DNA of 64,000 nucleotides, from NCBI GenBank assembly GCA_016081115.2, contig CM071928.1:86066477-86130476 (forward strand). Direction: 5' to 3'. This document shows positions 11,351 through 22,300 of the stretch, in pieces. Position numbers and translations under genes: made by a program. How positions within the stretch are numbered: position 1 is the stretch's first letter; each line of letters begins with the position of its first letter. Below the pieces are notes generated by a model. That model was not told the origin of the DNA and made no database searches. It saw only the letters and a program-made list of their open reading frames with translations. The DNA is from Rehmannia glutinosa. Taxonomy: Eukaryota; Streptophyta; Magnoliopsida; Lamiales; Orobanchaceae.

Positions 11351-13434
11351 TCATATATTCTTGTCACTTATCAACATTATTGCTTGGATGTGTTTTGAAA
11401 CATTTACGTTAAGTAGGATAAAGTATCTTGTAGATTAAGCTACAACTTTAGCTCATGACTCATGTACATATTAAGGTTGTTGGTTTGCATAGGCCATGAG
11501 ATATGCGACACAATAGAAACTTTAAAGGTTTTTAATAAGTTGGGAGTAATGGTGGGAGGGGAGGGGATAAATTTCAAAGAAACTGAAAGATATAGTGCTT
11601 CGAACCCTCATCACTTGAGCTATGTGAGAGAAACTTAAAGTTGAATAATAACAAAATTATTGCATCATACAATGAGCAAACCTATATATCTAGTTGCTAT
11701 GAATAAACCTATGCATCTCATTGTTATCGCGAGATTGATTTGCCGTTTTTTCAATTTTATGAGGGAAATAAACAATTTTACACTCAAACATTTCTATTGA
11801 TTTATAGGAATATAAGTGAATTGGCCTGCACTCCTTTTGGGGAAAATTTGCTTTCTCCGGATAATCATTACGACCTTGCAAAACGCTTTAGAAAACTTCT
11901 TGGATGATCTAATTTACTGTAGAGTTCCACTAACCTCCTTGAAAGTTGATCTCACATTGAATGTCCTGTGTGAGTAGGTTGAATTTGATGTATAAGAACA
12001 CTCAAAACTCTTTAAATGCATTTTTGGAGAATCTCACAAGCACTTTGTGAATTTTTATGACTTCCAGAGTAAGTTTTGTATTGAAAGAGATTGTAGATTT
12101 TAGGAGAATCACAAAGAGAGGGAATAGTCACCCACACCAAAGTGTGGGCTCGTCTTTACGTAAATCTACACACATGAATGCCCATTTCGGTCTCCTTAGG
12201 TGTAAGATTTTTTGTTAGTTTATTTTCTTGCATTAGCATCTCATTCCTTATAGAAATGGCTTTTTTTCCCTTTAAATATTCTTAATATGAAGATTTTCAT
12301 TTATCTCATTCTCCTCATATGATCTTCGATATCTCATATCTATCCCATTAGGCCTTAGCTTAATTTAATTACTGAAGCTCAATCCATTGATTTTAAAAGA
12401 TTTTCATTTATCTCATTCTCCTATATGGTCTTCGATATCTCATATCTCATATCTATACCATTAGGCCTTAGCTTAATTTAATTAATGAAGCTCAATCCAT
12501 TGATTTTTAATCAACTAATAATTAATTTAATACTTAAATCAATAAAAACCCAATTAAATGATCCAATCAATTAGTTATTTCTTCAATAGGGTTGCCTACC
12601 TTAATAAGACTAAATTTATTGATTTCATCAATTGCTTGATTAATTTAACTCTTAAATTGGTTTGTCTAAAAATTATAATGTAATATAATGAATCTATTTA
12701 CTAATCTAACTCTTTAGAATTCTGATAAACCAAAATGTTCGACTTCACTTGGGACCAACTTGCTACTTTAATAGTATTAACTAATTGATTCCATCAATTA
12801 TTTAATTAACTCTCAAATTAATTATTCATGGTAAATTTATTAGTCCAACTCTTCAATATACTTCTCGTAAATAGAAGTTGACTTAATTTCATCTCTGACA
12901 CTTTAGATTCACCAAGAAGTTATTAGTAAAGATGCACATTTATGATTTAAATGACAATTAAATTGGTCAATTTTTTTAAAGATAATTCAACAATTATCTT
13001 ATCAATTTTAAAATACCCATAAATCATGGTTAATGCATATCAGCATGCTTAAGAGAATTCCAAAATAATTTTTTTATATGATATCTTTGCAGGGTCTATC
13101 CATATGTAATCTCCACAATTTGGCGCAGGATGTGGAATTGTTAGTCAATAAACTTGTAGTATAATTACTATGTACTATTTCCTAGTATCCTGATTTAATC
13201 TATAAACTAGAAATCAATTCCTAATTATCTTGCTTTAGTTGAAAACATTAGATTTCTTCCATGTCTATTAAACAACGCATCCTCCTTGTGAACTTATGAG
13301 CACATATCATACATGCAATTCTATTTGAATCATCAATGTCCCATCTCAATGTTATTTGCCTTGAAGCAAAGCCTAAAATACATGTTTCATGATTATCATA
13401 TAGCAGTCATATTCCATAGATTCGAATCCAAGAT
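11351..13434. other. Noncoding repeat-like DNA with a tandem duplication
   Basis: No supported gene. A direct tandem duplication lies at 12291-12511: the unit beginning AGATTTTCATTTATCTCATT recurs at 12398 (period about 107 bp), and the second copy has an extra CATATCT. The AT-rich DNA that follows (12510-13300, repeated ATTAATT/TTAATTAA words) resembles noncoding LTR sequence, but no boundary is visible. Confidence 0.45.
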
Positions 13435-13571
13435 AGCTACCTTGTTACGACTTCACTCCGGTCCACTAGCCTTGCCTTCGACATCCCCTTCTTGCGGTTA
13501 AGATAACGACGTTGGGCATGGCCAACTCACATGTTGTGGCGAGCGGTGGTGTGTACATGGCCCGGGAACGC
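13435..13571 (-). pseudogene. Plastid 16S rRNA 3'-end fragment in nuclear DNA
   Basis: The minus strand carries about 137 bp of the 3' end of a bacterial-type 16S rRNA. On the plus strand it reads CTACCTTGTTACGACTTCAC, then CTTGCGGTTAAGATAACGAC, GGGCATGGCCAACTC, GTGTGTACA and GGCCCGGGAACG. These are the complements of the universal 3' region of chloroplast 16S rRNA, with scattered substitutions. Flanks are ordinary AT-rich DNA, so this is a short transfer of plastid DNA to the nucleus. It is not a functional rRNA gene. Confidence 0.85.
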
Positions 13572-15035
13572 AACATACAAAAAAGTAGGTGTTGGCCTAT
13601 TTATTTAGAGGCTTTTCCGTGTTTGATTACATTTATTTAAAAACTTAATAAACATATATATCTTATTAAACGTTTTTACTACTTATAATGGTATTGATAT
13701 ACACATGTGAAGAGAATATTGTAGATTGATCTATAAAAACTTAAGCCCGACCGCCGACCTCTGATCTACTGAGGAATAATGGAAAATTAGATCTCATAGA
13801 GTTCAATTCCCGTTCTCAACCCATGACCAATTTGACGGAACTGGTAAAGTTCGAGATTATGGAGGAACATTTCATGACTTTATCTGAACCAAACAAATTA
13901 ATGCTTAAAGATGAAGAATTGCATTGGTACAACAGCACAAATGCTACCATGGTACATGCAATATTAGGCCACAGGAATCTGTTAAGCATCTAATGATCCA
14001 CATGGCTGCATACAATGTCTAATTTGAGGTAAATTTAGAAGTTGACTAATTATAATGGCCAAGTTTCAATCAAGTTCGACCAATGCCCTATAGTGATTTA
14101 GATTTCATGGTTGTTCATATTGATTCCCTTGATGCTCACTTCTATAGAAGAACTAGTGGGGTTTGTTCCTGGTATACTTGTTTAAGAGGTTGCTTCATAG
14201 ATGCTTCCTCTATAAGGTTGTCATAAAAATTGAGTGTTCAGAATCCATATGGGGGATAGCAATAAGGCAACCAATTAGATTTAAATAGCAAATAATTGAA
14301 ATTTTAGCAACACATATAAGACCATACTCGCTCTGTTTATACTGATGTGGGCATCTAGCTATTGAGCCAAACCATGTGGACAAGATTCTATGTTGAGGAA
14401 TAGAGATAAGTGTAAGAAAGGCAAGCATTTCTCAAGTTCATAGAGATTTTAGTTGTATTGTCGTATTGTATGCATACAATTCAGGAATAATAAAGAAACT
14501 ATAATATATAATACAATGGTAAATTCGGAATTTTTTACCAGAGGTTTTGGAAAATGACTATGACTATTTTGACTGTTAAAACTTTCTCATCACATTGTGA
14601 CTTGATAGCACAATTTGAATAGCTGTTATTGTGAGTTGGGTGGCCTAAAACAATAGATTTGTTATATACCCAATCATTTTATGCATCGGCCAATCTTTAT
14701 TGCACCATTTCCAGATGGCCATGCAAATTCTACTTTTGCTAGGAATTTGTGAGAAACTCAGCTTTTTTATCATGTTCAGTCCCTAGGCTAGAGAAACTTG
14801 CTGAAGTATAGTTTTAACCCGTCCTCGTAAATAAATGGACTTTGGTACTGAAAAATATTCAAAATTTATGCTTCTTCATTATCCTTTTGAAATATCAGAT
14901 CATTTTTTTAAAATAATTTTTCTTTTTTTCATTATGTTCTAGGAAAAAATTAGACTTGGAAAGTGTTGGCAAATACCTTTATTATCTCAGTCTTCGCCTT
15001 CTAGCTTATGAGCAATCTTGAATTGGGCCTGGGAA
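13572..15035. other. No gene seen
   Basis: AT-rich sequence with only short chance reading frames. I recognise no protein, RNA or transposon end in it. Confidence 0.4.
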
Positions 15036-15139
15036 ATTGTTGTTACAACAACAAACACGTCTTAATTCCACTACGTGGGTCGGCTATATGGATCATATCG
15101 CGCCATCAAGCATTTCACGGTCATAAGGCATATTTTCAT

Positions 15140-16330
15140 TTATTTCTGGTATAACATGTCTTGTTTAATAGCTTCTTTCCAAGTCTTTTTAGGTCTACCT
15201 CTCCGCTTTTTGATTTGTGTGAGTGATTCTCTACCTTCTAAACGCCGCACAAAAAGTGCATCTAAAGGTCTCCTATAAACATGTCCAAACCATCTTAATC
15301 GTGTTTCTCTAATTTTCTCATTTATTGGTGCTACTCCCACTTTGTTTCTAATGTGTTCATTTCTTATTCTATCTAATCTAGTGTGTCCGCACATCCATCT
15401 TAGCATTCTCATCTCTCGCTACCCTCATTTTTTGTTCGTGTTCATATTTAGTCGCCCAACATTCTCCGCTCCCATAAATCATTGCGGGCCTTATGGCCGT
15501 TTATAAAATTTTCCTTTCAATTTTAATGGTATTTTACGGTCACAAAGGATAAAGATGCACTCCTCCATTTATTCCAACCCGCCGGATCCTATGTGTGACA
15601 TCTTTATTGATTTCTCCATTCTCTTCAATTATAGATCCTAAGTATTTAAAACTATTTGTTATACTCACTTCATGTCCATCAATTTTAACATTATTCTCAT
15701 TGTTCCTATTGTTTTTACTAAAGTGGCATTCCATGTATTTTGTTTTAGCCCTACTTATAGTAAAACCTTTTGATTCGAGTGCTTCTCTCCAAACTTCCAA
15801 TTTTGCATTTACTCTTTCCCTTGTTTCATCAATTAAAACTATATCGTCCGCAAATAGCATACATTGAGGGATGGATTTTTGTAAGTGTTTAGTGATTTCA
15901 TCAATTATTAGGATAAAAAGGTAAGGGCTTAGAGCGGATCCCCGATGCAAACCTATAGTGTTTGAGAATTCACTAGATATTCCCGTTGGTGTCCTGATAC
16001 ATGTTGTTATATCATCATACATATCTTTTATGACATCTATGTAAGCTATTTTTATTCCTCCTTTTTTCAATACGCGCCACATTATATCTCGATTGACTCT
16101 ATCATATGTCTTTTCAAGATCAATAAAAACCATATGTAAATCTTGTTTTCTCTCGTTATATTGTTCACATAATCGTTTAATTAAGTATATAGCTTCAATT
16201 GTGGATCTTCATGGCATGAAGCCAAATTGATTATCTAATATACTAGTTTCATTTCTTATTCTTGCTTCTATAACTCTGTCCCATAGTTTCATTGTATGAC
16301 TTATTAATTTAATTCCCCCGTAATTTGCAC
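15140..16330 (-). pseudogene. RTE LINE reverse transcriptase remnant
   Basis: From high to low coordinates the minus strand encodes NQFGF (about 16220, template-grip region), MVFIDLEKTYDRVNRDIMW (about 16080-16133, RT motif A with the catalytic Asp in FIDLEK) and GLHRGSALSPYLFILIIDEI (about 15895-15955). It continues with MLFADDIVLI (about 15835-15862, the catalytic [YF]xDD box), TKYMECHFS and FKYLGSIIEENGEI (about 15610-15660). In another frame there follow WMCGHTRLDRIRNEHIRNKV and RLRWFGHVYRRP, ending in KKRRGRPKKTWKE (15140-15412). The last block is the hallmark C-terminus of plant RTE LINEs. Catalytic residues survive, but the frame is broken at least twice. Confidence 0.8.
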
Positions 16331-16632
16331 AATTTTGTATATCCCTTTGTTTTTATATATAGGTATTAATATACTTTTTCTCCATTCATTAGGCATTTTC
16401 TTAGTTTTTAGGATAACATTAAATAATTTAGTAAGTCATGCAATTCCAACTCCACCTAGACATTTCCATGCGTCAATTGTTAAGAATATTATTTTTTCTC
16501 AACAAGGGCTCCTCCCTCTGAACCGGTTTGCTTTGGAAACATTAATGTTTGGTTTCGACAGATTTTCAATAGGATTTGTAAGTCATTCCACTTGGCAGTT
16601 ATTTCTTTCTTAATGTCATTGATAAAATCATC

Positions 16633-17266
16633 GGAAAATTAGAAAATTGGTCCTATAAGTTGGCTTGTTTCGAGACTTTGGTCCTCTAAGTTGGCCTTTG
16701 TTTGAAAATTAGTTCTCTAAGTTATGAAATTTTAGAAATTTAGTCGATTTTCACCGAAATTTTCCGATCAACCGAAATTGCTTGACTAAGATCTAAAACG
16801 ACGTCTTTTAGCACAATTCTCTTTCAAGAGTATGCAAAACATCACCTTCCACGCCTGACAACCATAAAATCATCTTCCCGGATTATCAATCGTCCAAGAA
16901 GTCCGTACTTGCGTGTGGAAAACGAGCGCAAGTACGGACTTCTTGGACGATTGATAATCCGGAAGAAGATTTTATGGTTGTCAGGCGTGGGGGTGATGTT
17001 TTGCATACTCTTGAAAGAGAATTGTGCTCGTATGACGTCGCTTTAGATCCTAGTCGAGAATTTCCGATGGATTGAAAAATTTTCGGTGAAAATTGGACGA
17101 AATTTGAAATTTTATAACTTAGAGGACTAATTTTCAAACAATGCCAACTTAGAGGACCAAAAAGTCTAAAATTTCATAACTTAGAGGACTAATTTTCAAA
17201 TAAGCCAACTTAGAGGACCAAAAGTCCGAATGACCAACTTAGAGGACCAATTTTCTAATTTTCCCT
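16633..17266. mobile_element. Mutator-type fold-back element with 9-bp target duplication
   Basis: The 634-bp element is almost entirely an inverted repeat. The left arm runs from GGAAAATTAGAAAATTGGTCC to about 16915, a short loop GTGTGGAAAACGAGC follows, and the right arm returns to CTAATTTTCCCT at 17266. The inner 100 bp or so of the arms are nearly identical (CAAGTACGGACTTCTTGGAC on both strands). The outer arm contains several copies of GTCCTCTAAGTTGG. It is flanked by AAAATCATC on both sides (16624-16632 and 17267-17275), a perfect 9-bp duplication as made by Mutator-like transposases. It has no coding capacity. Confidence 0.85.
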
Positions 17267-17335
17267 AAAATCATCTATCTTTGATAAATGAAAGACATAT
17301 TCGAAAGATGCTAGAAATGCTAAATGTTCTTCCAA

Positions 17336-19313
17336 CCATTAGTTAGGTTCTTTCCCCCTTTTCTTCTTCTCCTTGTTCTGGTGCAGTAATAAGTTTTCAT
17401 ATGCTAAATCAAATGAAAACTTTGTTCCAGCCATTGGTTATGTTCGTTGTCTTCTAGTGGCGGGATAACTGTTCCATTCTACGCTGCAGGATGTTGAATG
17501 ATGAACAGGACAATACAGTGATGTTCTGCAGTAGCAGATAGATACATAATATTTCTTCCATGGAAACTGTCAAGGTATTGCTGAAACTTACAGAGTTCAT
17601 TCTCTTTGCTTGTAAGTCCCATCCTTATGTGTCCATTTTCATCCAAGTGTTCAGAGATTTTGTTTTGAATGTTAGGCCTTTACGTACGTGGGCTTAATCT
17701 AAGTATGCCTGACTCAGTTTTTTTTTTCTCTTTTCTATTCTTGCATCAATATTCTTTTTCCAGTATATGACTTTTGTTTCTCTGGTTTTAGAATGAAATG
17801 TTACTTGCAACTCTTTTCTGGTGTTACTATGAAATTTTACATATCAGGTGTGAACCTAGAATCTGGATAATTTGTCCTCGCACAAATTCTTCATTGTAAA
17901 GCAAACTGATTTTTAGTTGTACAACTTTATGCGACTGCGAACTGAAACATTGCACTTATGTTCAAATGGTTACCCAGTGCGAAGTCTGACTATTTATATT
18001 TTACGGCTAAATGCATCAGTGATGGGGATTATATTTGCTAGTTCCTCAGGTTTTTGTTCTCTTCTTGTTATATGAGCTTTCAACAAAAGTTCTGAGTTTC
18101 AGCATATTGGTTATATGCAACCTCTATGTGTGGAGTATGCTGCATGTACAGTATAATACCAAGTGTATCCTTAATCTGGTTTGATCTTGTTGATTGCCTT
18201 GCTGGTTTAAATGTTCTGACCTTGATATGTTCTACAACAATGAAAGGCACAGACATTCTGTATCAACCTGTTGCATTATCTTGAACTCCCATGTGTGTGT
18301 TTTGTTAGTTTAGTTTATGATTTTTAGCTTGAGATCTCTGTGCTTTACCCAAAAGTTGAAACTGCTTGCTGTTATACCCATTATATATAGATATAGATTA
18401 TTTTCTTTCATTTGTCGAGGTGAAGTAAGACCAACCTCATGAGCGTATTATCCTAGGTCAGAACAAGTTGATAGGATCTTTGTCAAGTTCTCAAGTAACA
18501 TCTTTTATAGGATGGCTAAAGACCAAGCTCATGAGCTTTATTAGATCTTCTAATGTGCAACATCAATTGCCTGAAAGGCTTTTCAAGCAAACACCCTGCG
18601 ATTCAGTTGATAGGACCTTTGTCAAGTTCTCAAGTAACATCTTTTATAGGACGGCTAAAGACCAAGCTCATGAGCTCTATTAGATCTTCTAATGTGCAAC
18701 ATTAATTGCCTAAAAGGCTTTTCAAGCAAACACCCTGCGATTGACATGCCTCCTAAACATCTTTATACTGTGATCATGTTCTGTTCTTCTGCAACCCTCA
18801 CCAACCAGGATCTCTTATTGATTCTTCTCTTGTGAAACTTAATATTTTCAACATTCCTCTTCAGCCGCATTGTATATATTTCTGGTCAGTCTACCTAAGG
18901 TTCATCCATTCTGATCAAACCTTTTGATGTGCAGTGTGAGTTAAAATCTACAGCGTGTATTGAATAGCCAAAACAGTCAGATAAGTGGTGTCCAACACAT
19001 TCATTTATTTCTTCTCTTGAAGACTTTGTAGGCTGCATCTTGCTTTACAGTCAGATGTCTGAAGTTCGATATACGTACAACTTCCAATATCTGTTTCTTA
19101 TACTGAATGGCATTTGGTTCTTCACTTCAACAATTGTTACATAAGATTGTAACTATGGGTCCTTTCACATTAGTTATAGATTGGCATCCTTGAAATATGA
19201 TACTTTTGCTATTGCAGTTGTAGTCTGCTGCATTTTTTTCACCAAATTAGGTATTAGATGGATATAGTATTCACTTTTTTTTAAAAACATTTTGAACTTG
19301 CGGGTATACGAAA
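17336..19313. other. 3' flank of the MADS gene, no other gene seen
   Basis: This is the region downstream of the minus-strand MADS gene. It must hold that gene's 3' untranslated region near 19313, but no poly(A) signal stands out clearly. A candidate plus-strand exon (about 17491-17573) follows CTACGCTGCAG and precedes GTATTGCTG. A tandem duplication lies at 18466-18742. Confidence 0.4.
18466..18742. repeat. 139-bp tandem duplication
   Basis: Two copies, beginning AGTTGATAGGA at 18466 and 18605, are about 95 percent alike by eye and share AAGTTCTCAAGTAACATC, GACCAAGCTCATGAGC and AAACACCCTGCGATT. The unit has no recognised protein similarity. Confidence 0.8.
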
Positions 19314-22300
19314 TTACCCCAATTTCATAGCTCCTGATGGTGTCTCATGATTCTTTTGCTGTGGCTGGCAAAGCTGGAGACAGATGGGTGCATGTGGGTC
19401 CTCTCCGATGCTTAAACTATTAGTAATAAATGAATTACTGTCTTCTCTAGTTGCATCCCGTGTTCCATAAACCTGAAATATAAGCATCTCACTCAGAGTG
19501 GTATGAAAGCAGGTAGTACTCCTATTATGGACAGCGCTTCATATAAATACTTGAGCTTCCAGAACAGTTTGAAACTTGTGTTTTAAGCTACAGCACTACC
19601 TTCTTATACAAGTCCGTATTTTCTTGTCGAACTAGGGTTACCTTCCTATACAGTTCCAAATTTTCTTGGTGGATCAGGTTCCCTGCAATAAAATCAATAA
19701 ACTTAGCCACATTTGGGAGCTATTGTAAGAGTAATAAAATAGGCATTATTTAATGGTACTTATCCTGGGTCAACCTTTCGATTCAATTCTTGTATTTCAT
19801 CCATTAAGACCTGGTCCTACAGAAAGTCGAAAATGATGTCAATAATTTCGTGACACATATGGTTTTAAGGGTTCATCGTGTATCAAATTAAAAGTTTCAA
19901 CCTTCCTCATACGGACACCCCGGAGGCTCATCTCCAGCTGGTTTTCTATGTTCTGTAGGTCTTTGACATTCAAACTGGAAAGCTCCTCGCCCATTAAGTG
20001 ACTGCAATAATGATATATGACATTAGATATTCCAGCCTGTTATCTTATTATCTCTTCTTTTTGCATTGAGTTTGGACATCTCATTTTTAAGATAGCTCTT
20101 TACCTTCTGGTTTTAGTAGCATTGTTGAATCAATATCGACAAACCTTTAATTATGTTCTCACATACATCTGAAAAGGTGCTTATATTCGCATTTAAAGGT
20201 TCTCAAAGAAGAGTATTATCTCTCAGGTCCCAAATCTGTTCGAAATGATGTTAAGGGCATTCTTTGTGTAAGAGCACGATGGTATGTTAAGTTGTTTACT
20301 TGTTTTCTTCATTTGCTTAAAATGTAAAGTATTGTCAGTCACTGTATCATGTGTCCGTCTTCGATGGGTTATTGGTTGTGCTTTAATATATATTCAACTT
20401 ATGGATATGCGCTATTCTGAATAATATTTTGTGATGAGAAAATTCTGATATCTTGTGTGAATCTTATGCTTAAGGTTACATTGTTTTAATTTACCACTTA
20501 CGAAAAATGATTAAAACATGTTCTTTTCTGTAGTTTTTTCTGCTTAGTGGTTGTCATGTATATAATGACTAATGTTGCTGGTAGGTCATCAGAGTTTCTT
20601 CTTGTTGGTTGCATTCATGTCCAACACTTTTCCATAAAGGAATATTAAGTAACCCAATACTATGAGAAAATTAAATCATGACATTAATAACTTTATCAGA
20701 TTGACAAAGTTGGAATATATATGCTTTTATTCTTTTCAAAATTACAAGAAGTTAATGTGAATCTTGAATTTTCTTGTCTAATGTTCAATAAAACTGCAGT
20801 TTTGAGTGCTGCCTGCTGTAGCAGTAAGTACTCAGGCTGTTTATTTATGACCAACTTTTTTGTTGATTTTTTTACCGTATTGTTATAAGTTGTTTGATTA
20901 GATATGTTATATGAAAAACATTGTTAATTATTTCTTCCTTTCATAGTGTGGTGTTCATACTGCGCATATCATATACAGACACGGAATGCATATGTTTTTG
21001 TATGTATATTATTTTAGTTTTTATGTTTTTGCATTTATATATTTTTCTCAATCCTATTATAACTCTTTTAATTCACTAATTTGAATGGTGTTTAAGTGGT
21101 TGATTATTTGAAGTGATGATAATTAATCATTTAGTGCTAAATAATGTTATGAAAACCCTTTTACATGTTTATCTTACCACTTGAAAATAATTACTTAAGG
21201 TGTTGATATTGTGTTTTATGCAAAAATGTAGAGTTTGGTTCTGAAAGAGTATATGGTGAATCGGAAGTTCTCTCTCCTTTGGTTCTGTTTCTTTTTCCAT
21301 TTTCTTCTTGCTAAAGAGAACGACGCTTACATCATTCTTCACAAAATTCATTGAATTACAATCAAGAAATCTATTGTAAAAGCATATTGCGTGCATCTTT
21401 GAGAAAAACCTACCATAAAGTAAATTATTACCCACATTTTTTGTTGGGATTCAAAACCAGACCTCTTAATTTTGAGTCTTGGGACTCAACTTCTCTACAA
21501 GGGCAGAGGTTCATTGGAGTTGTGTTAGATTGAAGGATTTGGTGCTTGAGGATTTCCAATCCATAATAACAAAATTCTGGACACTTGTTTTGATTAAGTT
21601 TGTGTAACTCTGGCTTTCATATCTTTTTAGCACGCGTTTCAAATTACTTTTTCAACCATTAATATGAATTCTGAATACACCTAATATTAGAGTCATTGAA
21701 AATCCTTAGCTCTAAATCCTCTCCTTAAATCTAGATCCCTCAATCCAAGTGCAAGTATGAGATATATAGCAAAGTCATTATCTCTTTTGATTATTTATTT
21801 GTCTAGTGGGCACCAAAAGGTTATGACATGGCATCTACCTTAAACTATTTATGCTAGATGCCTGGTTGAAACGTGACTCTGAATTTTGGTAAGCCTTGTG
21901 CTTTTTATCCAACTAATATTTGAATAAATATAAATGTTATACATCATAACTAATTTTACACGGCATATTTATCTTCGAATTAGGAAAAGTTTTCTTTGCT
22001 ACGCTACTTTTGCTGACCACTTTTGTTACTCTCTATCCTACCATACCCTCTTCCACTTCTGTTTGTTGCTTCTTGCAAAACACATGCTTTTAAGAATAAT
22101 TATAATTGTTATAAGTGTGCAATGTTCAAGGATTGTACATTTGAGCTAGAAATTTTATCGGACTAATATATGAATAAAATAAAAATGATATACCTCATAA
22201 CTAATTTTACACAGCATATTTCTCTTGGGAATTAGGGAAGATTTTTTTTTGCTACATTGCTACCACACCCCTCCTCCCACTTCTGTTTGTTGACTTTTCT

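Larger units (their letters stand above)
15036..17335 (-). mobile_element. RTE-type LINE fragment, interrupted by a fold-back element
   Basis: The 3' end (left side) carries a TTGTTG/CAACAA-type tail (about 15038-15056) next to CACTACGTGGGTCGGCTATATGG, typical of plant RTE LINEs. Minus-strand frames give the reverse transcriptase and its C-terminal extension in order. About 700 bp of RT-upstream sequence is also present to about 16632. That sequence resumes at 17267 after a 634-bp insertion and fades near 17335. There are several frameshifts and stops. The endonuclease part is not seen. Confidence 0.8.

Noticed and set aside
15595..15867. 90-codon plus-strand frame
   Set aside because: It is the antisense of the RTE reverse-transcriptase motifs (FADDIVLI on the minus strand).
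18468..18683. 71-codon frame over the tandem duplication
   Set aside because: The frame exists only because the repeat period (139) shifts phase between copies; the two copies are read in different frames.
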